Shown here piece after piece: positions 1 through 9,668 of a stretch of DNA of 41,015 bases (within the stretch, counting starts at the first letter, position 1; each line of letters begins with the position of its first letter). The notes beneath the pieces were generated by a model. It ran no database searches and had not been told where the DNA came from. It saw nothing but the letters and a program-made list of their open reading frames with translations. The stretch is from Rhizobacter sp. (GTDB lineage Bacteria > Pseudomonadota > Gammaproteobacteria > Burkholderiales > Burkholderiaceae_C). The position numbers were made by a program, and so were the translations under genes. The stretch covers positions 1-41,015 of the forward strand of contig JANXZN010000371.1 of the NCBI GenBank assembly GCA_025355545.1, given 5' to 3'.

Positions 1-187
1 CCGGCCATCGCGCGGCCGCAGCGGCACAGGGGGTTGAACCATGAGTACATGGCCCAACCGAGGGGCCTCCGGCGGCCCCTGCGGGGGGCTGGTAGAAAGG
101 AAGCCCAAACAGCCAAACAGCCGAGTTCGTCAGACCCCGCCAGTCTGACTCACACCAACCGGCCTCCTCAAAAACCGGGGCAGTTCA
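1..187. mobile_element. Probable terminal fragment of an insertion sequence (IS3-like end), coding part outside the window
   Basis: Stacked hairpins at 32-59, 61-80, 86-106 and 129-149, followed by ccggcctcctcaaaaaccggggcagttca, which resembles IS3-family right ends (...CCGGGGCGGTTCA). No matching second end is visible. Confidence 0.35.
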
Positions 188-482
188 GACAGCACAAACG
201 ATTCGAGATGCGTACGACTTGCGGTCGCGAGCAATCCATTCCGGTCGGTTTGACGCCGAAGGGTCAAAGAAGGCGTGGCTTGATCCGGTCATCGTGCGCA
301 AGGCAATTGAAGATGGCCGGCGCTTAGTTGGCCGATCGTTGGTAAAGATCATTCAGGACGGTGAACCGAACTGGGACGAGCTGTACATTGAGGACTCGCA
401 AGCACCGAAGGTTGGGGGTGGCGCCATGCGGCTGGCCGACACGAGCATCGGACCGCCGTTCTCTGAAGCTGATATTTGATTG

Positions 483-1403
483 ATGAAGATCGCCCTCTTC
501 ACCGATGAAACCGGCTGGCACACCCGCCAGTTGCAGGCCGCCTTGCGCGCGCGCGGCGCGGAGGGGCGGTGCATCGACCTGGCCGATTGCCGCATCGACA
601 CCACCGCGGCGTGGCACGGCCTGGTGATCCCCGGCTTCGGCCGCGAGCTGCCCGATGCCGCGCTGGTACGCGGCATCGCCGGCGGCAGCTTCGAGCAGGT
701 CACGAAGCGGCTCGGCGTGCTGCACGCGCTGCGCGAACTCGGCGTGCCGGTCTACAACGACGCCCGCGCGATCGAACGCAGCGTCGACAAGTCGATGACT
801 AGCCTGCTGCTGCACGCCGCGGGCATCCCGACCCCGCCGACCTGGGCGACCGAATCGCTGGCCGAAGCCCGGCGCATCGCGATGCGCGAGGGCGCGGCCG
901 GCCACGCTTTGGTGCTCAAGCCCCTGTTCGGCTCGCAGGGCAAGGGGTTGCAACTCGTCGGCGACGTCGCGGGGGCGCACCACCCGGTTCCCGAACTCGG
1001 CCCGGTATACGGTTCACTCGCCTACCTGCAGCGCTTCGTGCCGGCCGCCACCGACCCCGGCTTCGACTGGCGTGTGCTCGTCGTCGGCGCGCGCGCCGTC
1101 ACGGCGATGCGGCGGGTCAGTGCCGGATGGATCCACAACGTCGCGCAGGGGGCGCGTTGCGAGCCGGCCGAACTGACCCCGGCGCTGGCGGCGCTGGCGA
1201 AGCGTGCCGCGGCAGCGCTGGCGATGGACTACGCCGGGGTCGACATGATCCCGTGCGCCAGCGGCACCCAGGTGCTCGAGCTCAACGGCGTCGCCGCGTG
1301 GCGAGGTCTGCAGCGCGTGACCGGCTTCAACATCGCACGGGCCATCGTCGACGATCTGCTCGATCGCAAGCTCGCCGCGGCGCGCGCGGGGCTGCGCGCG
1401 TGA
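483..1403 (+). CDS. ATP-grasp (RimK-like) protein of the H4MPT-linked C1 cluster, MptN-like
   Basis: ORF 480-1403 (TTG then ATG at 483). Contains [18 protein letters not shown] and [24 protein letters not shown], typical of ATP-grasp ligases; lies next to fae. Confidence 0.8.
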   Translation: MKIALFTDETGWHTRQLQAALRARGAEGRCIDLADCRIDTTAAWHGLVIPGFGRELPDAALVRGIAGGSFEQVTKRLGVLHALRELGVPVYNDARAIERSVDKSMTSLLLHAAGIPTPPTWATESLAEARRIAMREGAAGHALVLKPLFGSQGKGLQLVGDVAGAHHPVPELGPVYGSLAYLQRFVPAATDPGFDWRVLVVGARAVTAMRRVSAGWIHNVAQGARCEPAELTPALAALAKRAAAALAMDYAGVDMIPCASGTQVLELNGVAAWRGLQRVTGFNIARAIVDDLLDRKLAAARAGLRA

Positions 1404-2317
1404 AGCCCGGGCCGAGTGCCGCACAACGCTCGGCGGTCGAGCGGGCGCGGGCCAGTTACCTCGACGCCTGCGAACTCGATGTCGCGGTGCGCAAACCCGG
1501 CAACGTGAGCCGCGCGTCGGCCGGCCATGGCATGCAGGCGGCGCTGTTCAGTGCCAGCGCGCGCGCGTCGGTCGGGCCGATGTTCCGGCCCGGCGCGCGC
1601 GTCGGCGATCGCATCGAAGCCGCCGTCGCCGCAACCTGGGACGTGGCCGGATGCAACACCAACCTCGGCATCGTGCTGTTGTGTGCGCCCATCGCGCGCG
1701 CCATCGAACTGCATCCGCAGGCCGATGCCCCGGTCAGGTTGCGCGCCGCGATCGAAGCCGTGCTGGCCGACCTCGATGTCGACGATGCGCGCGCCGCCTA
1801 TCGCGCCATCGCCCAGGCCCGGCCGGGCGGACTGGGCTCGGCGCCCGCCGAGGACGTGCGCGGCGCGCCGAGCATCGACCTGCGCGCGGCGATGGCGCTG
1901 GCCGCCGAGCGCGACAGCATCGCGCGGCAATATCGCGACGGGTATGCCGATCTGTTCGAGTTCGACCAGCCGCCGCTGGCGGCGGCCTTGTCCGGCATGA
2001 CCAGGGAGGAGGGAGGCGCCTTGGCCGCTGGCGTCACCGATGCTGCGCAGAGGACATATCTCTGGTTTCTGACCCGTCGGCCCGATTCACACATTGTTCG
2101 GAAACACGGCGCTGCGCTGGCACACAGTGTCATGCGCTCGGCGCAGCCCTGGCGGGCCCGGGCCCTGGCCGGCGAGCACCTGGACGCAGACCCCGACTTC
2201 GTGGCCTGGGATCTCGAACTAAAGTCAGCCGGCGTGAACCCGGGGACCAGCGCCGATTTCACCGTGGCCGCGCTGTTCATCGCGGGCCTCGTCGCACCGA
2301 GCCTCGTGCTGCGCTGA
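1400..2317 (+). CDS. Triphosphoribosyl-dephospho-CoA synthase (CitG/MdcB)-like protein of the H4MPT cluster
   Basis: GTG start overlaps the previous stop (GTGA). Contains [17 protein letters not shown] and [24 protein letters not shown], typical of the CitG family. Confidence 0.8.
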   Translation: MKPGPSAAQRSAVERARASYLDACELDVAVRKPGNVSRASAGHGMQAALFSASARASVGPMFRPGARVGDRIEAAVAATWDVAGCNTNLGIVLLCAPIARAIELHPQADAPVRLRAAIEAVLADLDVDDARAAYRAIAQARPGGLGSAPAEDVRGAPSIDLRAAMALAAERDSIARQYRDGYADLFEFDQPPLAAALSGMTREEGGALAAGVTDAAQRTYLWFLTRRPDSHIVRKHGAALAHSVMRSAQPWRARALAGEHLDADPDFVAWDLELKSAGVNPGTSADFTVAALFIAGLVAPSLVLR

Positions 2318-2445
2318 GTGCGCCGCACTTCACGGGTCCCAAACCCCCGGCGGATGGCACGGATCGTGATACGCACTGGGTCGCGCTGGTTGATCTGGCC
2401 AGTGTCGTGAAGACCCTCAAGAACCGAACACAGGAGATGAAAGAC

Positions 2446-2958
2446 ATGGCAAAAATTGATCGCATGCTGGTCGGCGAATCGCTCGTCGGAGACGGCAACG
2501 AAGTGGCTCACATCGACCTGATCATCGGGCCGCGCGGCAGCCCGGTGGAGTCGGCCTTTGCCCACGCCTTGACCAACAACAAGGACGGCTTCACCTCGCT
2601 GTTGGCGGTGGTGGCGCCGAATCTGTTGACCAAGCCGGCGACGGTGATGTTCAACAAGGTCACCATCAAGGGCGCGAAGCAGGCGGTGCAGATGTTCGGC
2701 CCGGCGCAACGCGCCGTCGCGATGGCGGTAGCCGATTCGGTCGAGGACGGCACGATTCCGGCAGACGAGGCCGACAACCTGTTCCTCTGCGTCGGCGTGT
2801 TCATCCACTGGCTCGCCGAAGACGACAAGAAGATCCAGGACTTCAACTACAAGGCGGTGCGCGAGTCGATCCAGCGCGCGGTGGCGGGCTCACCCACGGC
2901 CGCCGAGGTGGTGGCCAAGAAGGGCACGTCCGCGCACCCGTTCGCCGCACACCTCTGA
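2446..2958 (+). CDS. fae: Formaldehyde-activating enzyme
   Basis: [42 protein letters not shown]...[19 protein letters not shown]...HPFAAHL is canonical Fae; AGGAG about 9 nt upstream of the ATG. Confidence 0.97.
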   Translation: MAKIDRMLVGESLVGDGNEVAHIDLIIGPRGSPVESAFAHALTNNKDGFTSLLAVVAPNLLTKPATVMFNKVTIKGAKQAVQMFGPAQRAVAMAVADSVEDGTIPADEADNLFLCVGVFIHWLAEDDKKIQDFNYKAVRESIQRAVAGSPTAAEVVAKKGTSAHPFAAHL

Positions 2959-3045
2959 CGGAAGGCCGCAGGGGCCGGCAACGGCTCGCATGCGGCAGCG
3001 CCACAGCGACGGCCGCTCCCGATGCCGTTGTCGATGTGGAAGCGC

Positions 3046-3543
3046 TCAACGTTTGCCGGGGAGCATCCCGCTGGCCAGTAGCTGGATCACGGCGGCGCTG
3101 TGCCCGGGTCGGGCCGGTTCGGGCTCGGGTGCCAGCCGTTCGATCTGCACACCGACGGCGCTGACGTCGTCGAACTTGCGCGGCTTGACGACCCTGACGC
3201 GGACCCAGCGCGCGCCGAACTCGCCGATCAGGATCTCGGCGATGCTCTCGGCAAAGGCCTCGAGCAGCGTGAGCCGGTGCTCGACGAGCAGGCGCCGCAG
3301 TCGCTCGGTGACGACACCGTAATCGATTGTGTCGGCGATGCGATCGGTGTCGCAGGCCCGGGCGTGCGGCAGGCCCGCGTGCACGTCGATCACGAGTGGC
3401 TGCGGACGATGCAGTTCGGAGTCGTGGATGCCGATGACGGTGTCGCCGACGAAGCCTTCGATGAAGATCATGTCCATGGCCTGGGGCGCGGCGGCGGGGG
3501 CCATCGGAACCCGCAGCGTGGGCAAGGTGTAACGAATGGTCAT
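3046..3543 (-). CDS. Dihydroneopterin aldolase (FolB)-like protein
   Basis: DMIFIEGFVGDTVIGIHDSELHRPQPLVIDV...ADTIDYGVVTERLRRLL is the FolB signature. Confidence 0.85.
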   Translation of the reverse strand: MTIRYTLPTLRVPMAPAAAPQAMDMIFIEGFVGDTVIGIHDSELHRPQPLVIDVHAGLPHARACDTDRIADTIDYGVVTERLRRLLVEHRLTLLEAFAESIAEILIGEFGARWVRVRVVKPRKFDDVSAVGVQIERLAPEPEPARPGHSAAVIQLLASGMLPGKR

Positions 3544-3683
3544 GTGATGGGCGCTGCGAAGCGTTCAGTTGCCGCGAACCGGCGGCTGCTGCGCAAAAAT
3601 GCAAGCGGCATGCCAATATTCGGGCCCTGCATTCGGCGCTTGGGCAACTCGTGTTTCGCCGGTTGTGTCGCACCCGCAGTTGG

Positions 3684-5753
3684 ATGAAGATCAGGCCCCA
3701 GAGCCTTGACGGCCTCGAATACCTGGAGACATCGATGGGAATGCTGTTGCGCGAAACCGATCGTCACGCCGAACGCATCATGGTGATGGTGCAGAGCGGC
3801 GCCCACGAGCAAGGCAACGATGCGATCACGCGCTCGTGGAGCCGATGCCTGAACGAGTACCGGCTCCACCCCGACCAACCGCGCAAGCCGGCGATCATCG
3901 AGACCGCCGCACTCGAGAGCCGCCGCGCGCGCAAGGCCGACGTGATCGACTGCGCCCGCTACGAGATGACGACCCTGTACCAGCAGCTCGCCGACGCCGA
4001 CTCGGCGGTCGTGCTGACGGACACCGACGGCGTCATCATCCACATGGTGTCGTCGCCCGCCTTCGCCGCCGAGGTCGCGCCGCTCGGCCTGCGCGCCGGG
4101 GGAATGTGGAGCGAGGCCGAGGCCGGCACCAACGGCATGGGCACCTGCATCGCCGCGGCGGCGCCGGTGGCGATACGCCGCGAGGACCATTTTTTCGCGC
4201 AGTTCTCGCAACTCACCTGCTCGGCCGTGCCGGTCTACGACCCATCCGGAGAGATCGCCGCGGTGCTCGACGTGTCGAGCCGATCGAAGCAGATGCAGCA
4301 ACACCTGCTGGTGCTGTTGGGCATGACGGCGCGCATGATCGAGAACCGCCTGATCGACCAGCGCTTCCGCGACGCGCACCCTTTGCATTTCCACAGCCGC
4401 CCGGAGTTCGTCTACACACTGCACGAAGGCAAGCTCGCGGTCGGCGACGACGGCTGCATCCTGGCGGCGAACCGCAGCGCGCTGTTCCAGCTTGGCCTGC
4501 AGACGATGGACGAGATCCGTTCGCGCCGGATCGAGGACCTGTTCCAGACATCGCTCGAAGACATGCTGCAACGCAGCATGTCTTCGTCGTTTCACCCGGT
4601 CGTGACGTACCGCGCGAACGCGGCGTTGCGCTTCTTTGCGGTTGCACGCCGTCCGGCGTCGAGTGCGATCGCGACGGCACATCCGATATCCGCCGCCGCG
4701 CCGGGCAGCCCGGTCCTGCTGGCGGCCGCGAAGGCGCTGGCCCGACCGGCTGCGTCGCGGCCGGTGTCGCACAGCAGCGCGACATTCAAGGATCCGCGCC
4801 TGCTGGCCCATCTCGAAACCGCGCGTCGCGTGATCGCGCGCCAGACACCGGTGCTGCTGTGGGGCGAAACCGGCTCGGGCAAGGAGGTCTTCGCCCGCGC
4901 GACGCACGACGCGAGCCCGCACGCCCACGGCGCATTCGTCGCGGTCAACTGCGCCAGCCTGCCCGAGACACTGATCGAATCCGAACTGTTCGGCTACCGG
5001 GCTGGAGCGTTCACAGGCGCGCAGCGGTCCGGTCGACGCGGCAAGATCCTTCAAGCCGACGGTGGCACGCTGTTCCTCGACGAGATCGCCGACATGCCGC
5101 TCGACCTGCAGGCACGCCTGCTGCGCGTGCTCGACGAACGCCAGGTCACGCCGCTGGGCACCGAAGACACCCACCCGGTGGACTTCCAGCTGATCAGCGG
5201 CAGCCATCAGAACCTGCCGGCGCTGGTGCGGGAAGGGCGCTTCCGCGAAGATCTGTACTACCGGTTGGCCGGCATCGAGCTGGACCTTCCGTCGCTGCGC
5301 GAACGCAGCGACAAGCGCGAGCTGATCCACGATGTCCTGAAGACCGAGGCCGGCAGCGAGGGCAGCCTGAGCGCCGACGCCGAGCGCCTCTTGATGGACT
5401 ACCCGTGGCCCGGCAACATCCGCCAGTTGCGCCATGTGTTGCGCAGCGCCGCGGCGCTCGCCGACGGGTGCCCCATCACGCGCGAGCACCTGCCGGCGCT
5501 GATCCTGCATCCGGCGTTGCTGCAGGCGCAGGTGCCGGTCGCCGTGTCCGACCCGTCGCCTGCGGTCGACGAAGGGGCACCGAGGCCCGTCAAACTCAAC
5601 CCGATCCAGGCCAACGAGCGGCAGGTGTTGCTGCAGATGCTGGAGCAGCACCGCTGGAACGTAAGCAATGTCGCCAAGGCGCTCGATGTCAGCCGCAACA
5701 CCCTCTACCGCAAACTTCACAAGCTCCGGATCGAGGTCTCGCACCCCGAGTGA
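3684..5753 (+). CDS. Sigma54-dependent Fis-family transcriptional activator, AcoR-like (GAF + AAA+ + HTH)
   Basis: ORF 3651-5753. GAF-like AEAGTNGMGTCIA, Walker A GETGSGKE, GAFTGA loop, FLDEIADMPLDLQARLLRVL, C-terminal HTH NVSNVAKALDVSRNTLYRKL. Start 3684 preferred but not certain. Confidence 0.9.
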   Translation: MKIRPQSLDGLEYLETSMGMLLRETDRHAERIMVMVQSGAHEQGNDAITRSWSRCLNEYRLHPDQPRKPAIIETAALESRRARKADVIDCARYEMTTLYQQLADADSAVVLTDTDGVIIHMVSSPAFAAEVAPLGLRAGGMWSEAEAGTNGMGTCIAAAAPVAIRREDHFFAQFSQLTCSAVPVYDPSGEIAAVLDVSSRSKQMQQHLLVLLGMTARMIENRLIDQRFRDAHPLHFHSRPEFVYTLHEGKLAVGDDGCILAANRSALFQLGLQTMDEIRSRRIEDLFQTSLEDMLQRSMSSSFHPVVTYRANAALRFFAVARRPASSAIATAHPISAAAPGSPVLLAAAKALARPAASRPVSHSSATFKDPRLLAHLETARRVIARQTPVLLWGETGSGKEVFARATHDASPHAHGAFVAVNCASLPETLIESELFGYRAGAFTGAQRSGRRGKILQADGGTLFLDEIADMPLDLQARLLRVLDERQVTPLGTEDTHPVDFQLISGSHQNLPALVREGRFREDLYYRLAGIELDLPSLRERSDKRELIHDVLKTEAGSEGSLSADAERLLMDYPWPGNIRQLRHVLRSAAALADGCPITREHLPALILHPALLQAQVPVAVSDPSPAVDEGAPRPVKLNPIQANERQVLLQMLEQHRWNVSNVAKALDVSRNTLYRKLHKLRIEVSHPE

Positions 5754-6351
5754 CCCCGTCGCGACGCCGGTCGGGCGCGCGGTCGGCGCGCCGTCGCGCC
5801 CGCGCTTCGCCTGGTGCATCACCGGCTCCGGGCATTTTCTCGAAGAGTCGCTCGCACTCGCGGCGCGCTTGCCCGAGGTCGATCTGTTCCTGTCGGCCGC
5901 TGCCGAGGAGGTGCTGCCGATCTACAAGATCGGCATCGACGAGTTGCGGCCCGGTTTCAGGATATTCCGCGACAAGACCGCGAGCGCCGTGCCCGTGGGC
6001 ACGCTGTACGAGGACGTCTATCACACGGTGGTCGTCGCGCCCGCGACCAGCAACACCGTGGCCAAGTGCGCATTCGGCATCAGCGACTCGCTGCCGACCA
6101 ACATGTTCGCGCAGGCCGGCAAGCTCGGCATTCCGGGCATCGTGTTTGCATGCGACACCGAGCCGGTGGTGGTGACGAAGTCGCCGCACGACTGGGTCAC
6201 GCTGCGGCCGCGGCGCCTCGAACTCGACAATGTCGAGCGGCTGCGCAGCATCGATTTCTGCCGCGTCGTGGCCTCGCCCGCCGAACTCGAAGCGGCACTC
6301 GACACGCGCCTGAACGAACTCTCGCTCGCATGGAACACATCGTCTTCCTGA
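5668..6351 (+). CDS. Flavoprotein, dihydromethanopterin reductase (DmrB)-like
   Basis: AWCITGSGHFLEESLALAARLPEVDLFLSAAAEEVL...VAPATSNTVAKCAFGISDSLPTNMFAQAG, flavoprotein family. The only ATG is at 5668, inside the upstream gene; true start uncertain. Confidence 0.75.
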   Translation: MSPRRSMSAATPSTANFTSSGSRSRTPSDPVATPVGRAVGAPSRPRFAWCITGSGHFLEESLALAARLPEVDLFLSAAAEEVLPIYKIGIDELRPGFRIFRDKTASAVPVGTLYEDVYHTVVVAPATSNTVAKCAFGISDSLPTNMFAQAGKLGIPGIVFACDTEPVVVTKSPHDWVTLRPRRLELDNVERLRSIDFCRVVASPAELEAALDTRLNELSLAWNTSSS

Positions 6352-7769
6352 CCGGACGCCTCGCCGAGGCCAGCCTCGCGCGCGTTCTGGGCGGGATAGC
6401 CGCGGCGCCGTTCAGCTGGGAGGTGCGCGAGATCGGCCTGCAGGTCGCCGCGCTGATGACGGCCGAGATGATCCAGCGCCGCGTCGCCGCGCCGGTGCAG
6501 GCCGATCGCATCATCGTGCCGGGGCGCTGCCGCGGCGATCTGGAAGGGCTGACGCGCCACTACGGCATCCCGGTCGAGCGCGGCCCCGAGGAACTGAAGG
6601 ACCTGCCGCGCTACTTCAATCGCGCCGCCGAGCCGATCGACCTGAACGAGTACGAGACCGCGATCTTTGCCGAGATCGTCGACGCGCCGCAGCTCACGGT
6701 GGCGCAGATCGTCGAGCGCGCCGGGGCTCTGGCCGCCGACGGCGCCGACGTCATCGACCTCGGCTGCCTGCCCGAGACGCGCTTCGACCACCTCGCCGAG
6801 AGCGTGCAGGCGCTGAAGGCGGCGGGCTTCGCGGTGAGCGTCGATTCGATCGATCCCGACGAGTTGCTGCGCGGCGGGCGTGCCGGCGCCGATTACCTGC
6901 TGAGCCTGAACCTAGACACGCTGTGGGTCGCCGACGAAGTCGCGGCCACGCCGGTGCTGATCCCGCGCGTGCCGGCCGACGAGGCTTCGCTGTACGAGGC
7001 GGTCGAGCAGATGCAGCGGCGCGGCCGGCCGTTCCTGGCCGACTCCATCCTGGACCCGATCCCGTTCGGGCTGACCGCGTCGATCGTGCGCTACCACCGG
7101 CTGCGCGAGCGTTTCCCCGACGCGCCCATCATGTTGGGCGTGGGCAACCTGACCGAGCTGACCGAGGCCGACACCAGCGGCATCAACGCGCTGTTGTTCG
7201 GCATCGCGGCCGAGTTGAACGTCGCCGCCGTGCTGACCACGCAGGTCAGCGCGCACGCGCGCCGCGCGGTGCGCGAGGCCGATTGGGCGCGCCGCATCAT
7301 GCACGCCGCCGCGCGCCACCAAATGTTGCCCAAGGGCATGAGCGATGCGCTGATGACGGTGCACGCGAAGCACCCGTTTCCCGACACGCCACAGGAAATC
7401 GAACAGGTCGCGGCCCGGGTGCGCGATCCGAACTTCCGCGTCCAGGTCTCGGCGCGCGGCCTGCATGTCTACAACCGCGACGGCCTGCGCGTCGGCCAGG
7501 GTGCGTTCGAACTCTGGCCGCAGCTCGGGCTCGAGCACGACGCGAACCACGCGTTCTACATGGGCGTCGAACTCGCCCATGCCGAGATCGCCTGGCGGCT
7601 GGGCAAGCGCTATGTGCAGGACCAGCCGCTGGACTGGGGCTGCGCGGTCGCGACCGAGGCTGCCGATCTGAACGCCTGGTGCGCGCCCGGCAGCACGATG
7701 ACCGCCGCGAAGACCGGCCGGGCGCGCGCCACGGCCGCGGCGGCTCGAACGGACCCCCGCGATGAATGA
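6330..7769 (+). CDS. Dihydropteroate synthase-like / DUF6513 protein of H4MPT clusters
   Basis: MEHIVFLTGRLAEASLARVL at the N-terminus, then the pterin-binding-like AADGADVIDLGCLPETRFDHLAESVQALKAAGFAVSVDSIDPDELLRG. Confidence 0.8.
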   Translation: MEHIVFLTGRLAEASLARVLGGIAAAPFSWEVREIGLQVAALMTAEMIQRRVAAPVQADRIIVPGRCRGDLEGLTRHYGIPVERGPEELKDLPRYFNRAAEPIDLNEYETAIFAEIVDAPQLTVAQIVERAGALAADGADVIDLGCLPETRFDHLAESVQALKAAGFAVSVDSIDPDELLRGGRAGADYLLSLNLDTLWVADEVAATPVLIPRVPADEASLYEAVEQMQRRGRPFLADSILDPIPFGLTASIVRYHRLRERFPDAPIMLGVGNLTELTEADTSGINALLFGIAAELNVAAVLTTQVSAHARRAVREADWARRIMHAAARHQMLPKGMSDALMTVHAKHPFPDTPQEIEQVAARVRDPNFRVQVSARGLHVYNRDGLRVGQGAFELWPQLGLEHDANHAFYMGVELAHAEIAWRLGKRYVQDQPLDWGCAVATEAADLNAWCAPGSTMTAAKTGRARATAAAARTDPRDE

Positions 7770-8367
7770 CGTGATCTACGAGACCGTGGTCAGCACGGTC
7801 GCTCCCGACGGCACGCCGCACGTCGCGCCGATGGGCGTGCGCTACCGCGGCGCGGAGGTGATCCTGATGCCGTTCAAGCCCTCGACCACGCTGGCCAACA
7901 TCGCCGCCAGCGGCCACGCGGTGCTGAACATCGTGATCGACACGCGCGTCTTCGCCGGCTCGGTGACGGGCCGCCGCTCCTGGCCGCTGCAGCCGGCCGA
8001 GCGCATCGCCGGCGTGCGGCTGAACTGCGCGCTCAACCACGTCGAGCTGAAGCTGGCCGAACTGCAGGACGATCCGCAGCGCCCGGTGTTGCGCATGGCG
8101 CGCGTGTTCGAGGCGAGCCATGCGCCGTACATCGGCTTCAACCGCGCGCAGGCGGCCGTGATCGAAGCCGCGGTGCTCGTGAGCCGGCTGCACATGCTGC
8201 CCGCGGCCAAGGTGGACGCCGAGATGAACTACCTGCAGATCGCGATCGACAAGACCGCCGGCCCCGAGGAGCGCGAGGCCTGGAGCTGGCTGACCGAGGC
8301 GGTGGCACGGCATCGTGCCGCGGCGCAGCCGTCGACACAGGAATCGGCACAGGAGCAGCGGCCGTGA
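7762..8367 (+). CDS. DUF447 family protein of H4MPT clusters
   Basis: MNDVIYETVVSTVAPDGTPHVAPMGVRYRGAEVILMPFKPSTTLANI, typical DUF447; overlaps neighbours by a few nt. Confidence 0.8.
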   Translation: MNDVIYETVVSTVAPDGTPHVAPMGVRYRGAEVILMPFKPSTTLANIAASGHAVLNIVIDTRVFAGSVTGRRSWPLQPAERIAGVRLNCALNHVELKLAELQDDPQRPVLRMARVFEASHAPYIGFNRAQAAVIEAAVLVSRLHMLPAAKVDAEMNYLQIAIDKTAGPEEREAWSWLTEAVARHRAAAQPSTQESAQEQRP

Positions 8368-9062
8368 TGCGCATGCTGGTCAGCGTTCGCGATGTGTCGG
8401 AGGCGCAGGTCGCCGCGCAGGGCGGCGCCGATTTCATCGACCTGAAGGAGCCGCGCGACGGCGCGCTCGGCGCCTTGGGCATCGCGACGATCGCCGCGAT
8501 CGTGCAGGCGCTGCGCGAGCAGGGCAGCCGCCTGCCGATCAGCGCGACGATTGGCGACCTGCCGATGAACGATCGCGACGCGATTCTGGCGCGGGTCGAT
8601 GCGGTCGCGGCCTGCGGCGTCGACTACGTGAAGGTCGGCATCGAACGGACGGCGGCGGCGCGCGCGATGCTCGACGCGCTGGCCGGCAGCGGCCACGCGA
8701 TCGTTCCGGTCTTTATCGCCGATCGGGGTCTCGACCTTGAGCAGGTCGAGCACGCCTGCGCGCTGAGGTTTCCGGCGCTGATGGTCGACACTGCCGACAA
8801 GCTCGCAGGCAGCCTGTTCGATGTGCTGTCCGGCGCCGAACTGCGGCGCTTCGTCACGGCGGTTCGCGCCAGTGGCGCGCTGGTCGGGCTGGCCGGGGCC
8901 TTGCGACGGCCGCAGCTTGCCGCATTGCGCGCACTGGGCCCGGATTTCGCCGGCTTTCGCAGCGCGGTGTGTGCCGGCGACCGCCGCGGCGAGCTCGATC
9001 CCGGGCGCCTGCGCGCGCTGGCCGCGCAGCTGCACGCGGCCACCGCGCTGGCGCCGGTCTGA
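8364..9062 (+). CDS. mfnB: (5-formylfuran-3-yl)methyl phosphate synthase
   Basis: MLVSVRDVSEAQVAAQGGADFIDLKEPRDGALGAL...DYVKVGIERT...ALMVDTADK, MfnB (formerly DUF556). Confidence 0.88.
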   Translation: MMRMLVSVRDVSEAQVAAQGGADFIDLKEPRDGALGALGIATIAAIVQALREQGSRLPISATIGDLPMNDRDAILARVDAVAACGVDYVKVGIERTAAARAMLDALAGSGHAIVPVFIADRGLDLEQVEHACALRFPALMVDTADKLAGSLFDVLSGAELRRFVTAVRASGALVGLAGALRRPQLAALRALGPDFAGFRSAVCAGDRRGELDPGRLRALAAQLHAATALAPV

Positions 9063-9068
9063 CGCGCT

Positions 9069-9668
9069 TCAGCCGTCGAGGTGACGCGGTTCGCCCAGCA
9101 GCAGCGAGCGCATGCGCGGCAGGTCGTTCTTGTCCATGATCTCGATCGGGAACGCTACACCGTGGGCGTGGCCATTGAAGCCTTCGTCGAGCACGCCGGC
9201 CGCGCCGAGCTGGGCGAGCGTTCGCGACCGGTCGATCGCACACGACTTCACCACGATCAGCCGCTCCGCATTCAGGTCGCGCGCCAGGTCGAGCGCGATC
9301 GTGTCGGAGGTGGCGCCCCAGTTGGTTTGGGGATCGGGTTCGTCGCGCTGCAGCTCGAACGGCAACCAGATCGCCGCGCGTCCCTTGTGGAGGACGTTGG
9401 CGATGTCGGACTTGCGCATCGCCAACTGGAGCGCCGGGTTCATGGCATGGAGCTGATAGGCGGTTTGTGCCATCGCCAGCACCGCCATGTTATGGGCGGC
9501 AAGGTCGCTGAATTGCCACAGCGCCTGTACGCGCCGCACCTCGTCGGCCAGAGCGCCGCCGCCGCAGACGATGGTGACGCGGCCGCCGCCGAGTTGGGCC
9601 AGCAGGTCGAGCCACTGCGGCAGCGCCGGATCGGCGGTCAGGCTGCCCCCGAGCTTGACGACCCACAT
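9069..9668 (-). CDS. Amino acid kinase family protein, MfnE-like
   Basis: MWVVKLGGSLTADPALPQWLDLLAQLGGGRVTIVCGGGALADEVR...GATSDTIALDLARDLNAERLIVVKS. Confidence 0.8.
   Translation of the reverse strand: MWVVKLGGSLTADPALPQWLDLLAQLGGGRVTIVCGGGALADEVRRVQALWQFSDLAAHNMAVLAMAQTAYQLHAMNPALQLAMRKSDIANVLHKGRAAIWLPFELQRDEPDPQTNWGATSDTIALDLARDLNAERLIVVKSCAIDRSRTLAQLGAAGVLDEGFNGHAHGVAFPIEIMDKNDLPRMRSLLLGEPRHLDG

Noticed and set aside
32-187. Cobalamin or other known riboswitch at the left edge
   Set aside because: Hairpins are present but none of the conserved riboswitch boxes I know could be matched; the IS-like terminus is a simpler explanation.
2357-2371. Possible sigma54 site upstream of fae (TGGCACGGATCGTGA)
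   Set aside because: A good -24 half, but the -12 position reads GA rather than GC.
3540-5822. 760-aa minus-strand ORF opposite the sigma54 activator
   Set aside because: Low-complexity Arg/Ala/Gln-rich translation with no motifs; a typical antisense artefact in high-GC DNA, while the plus strand encodes a clear activator.
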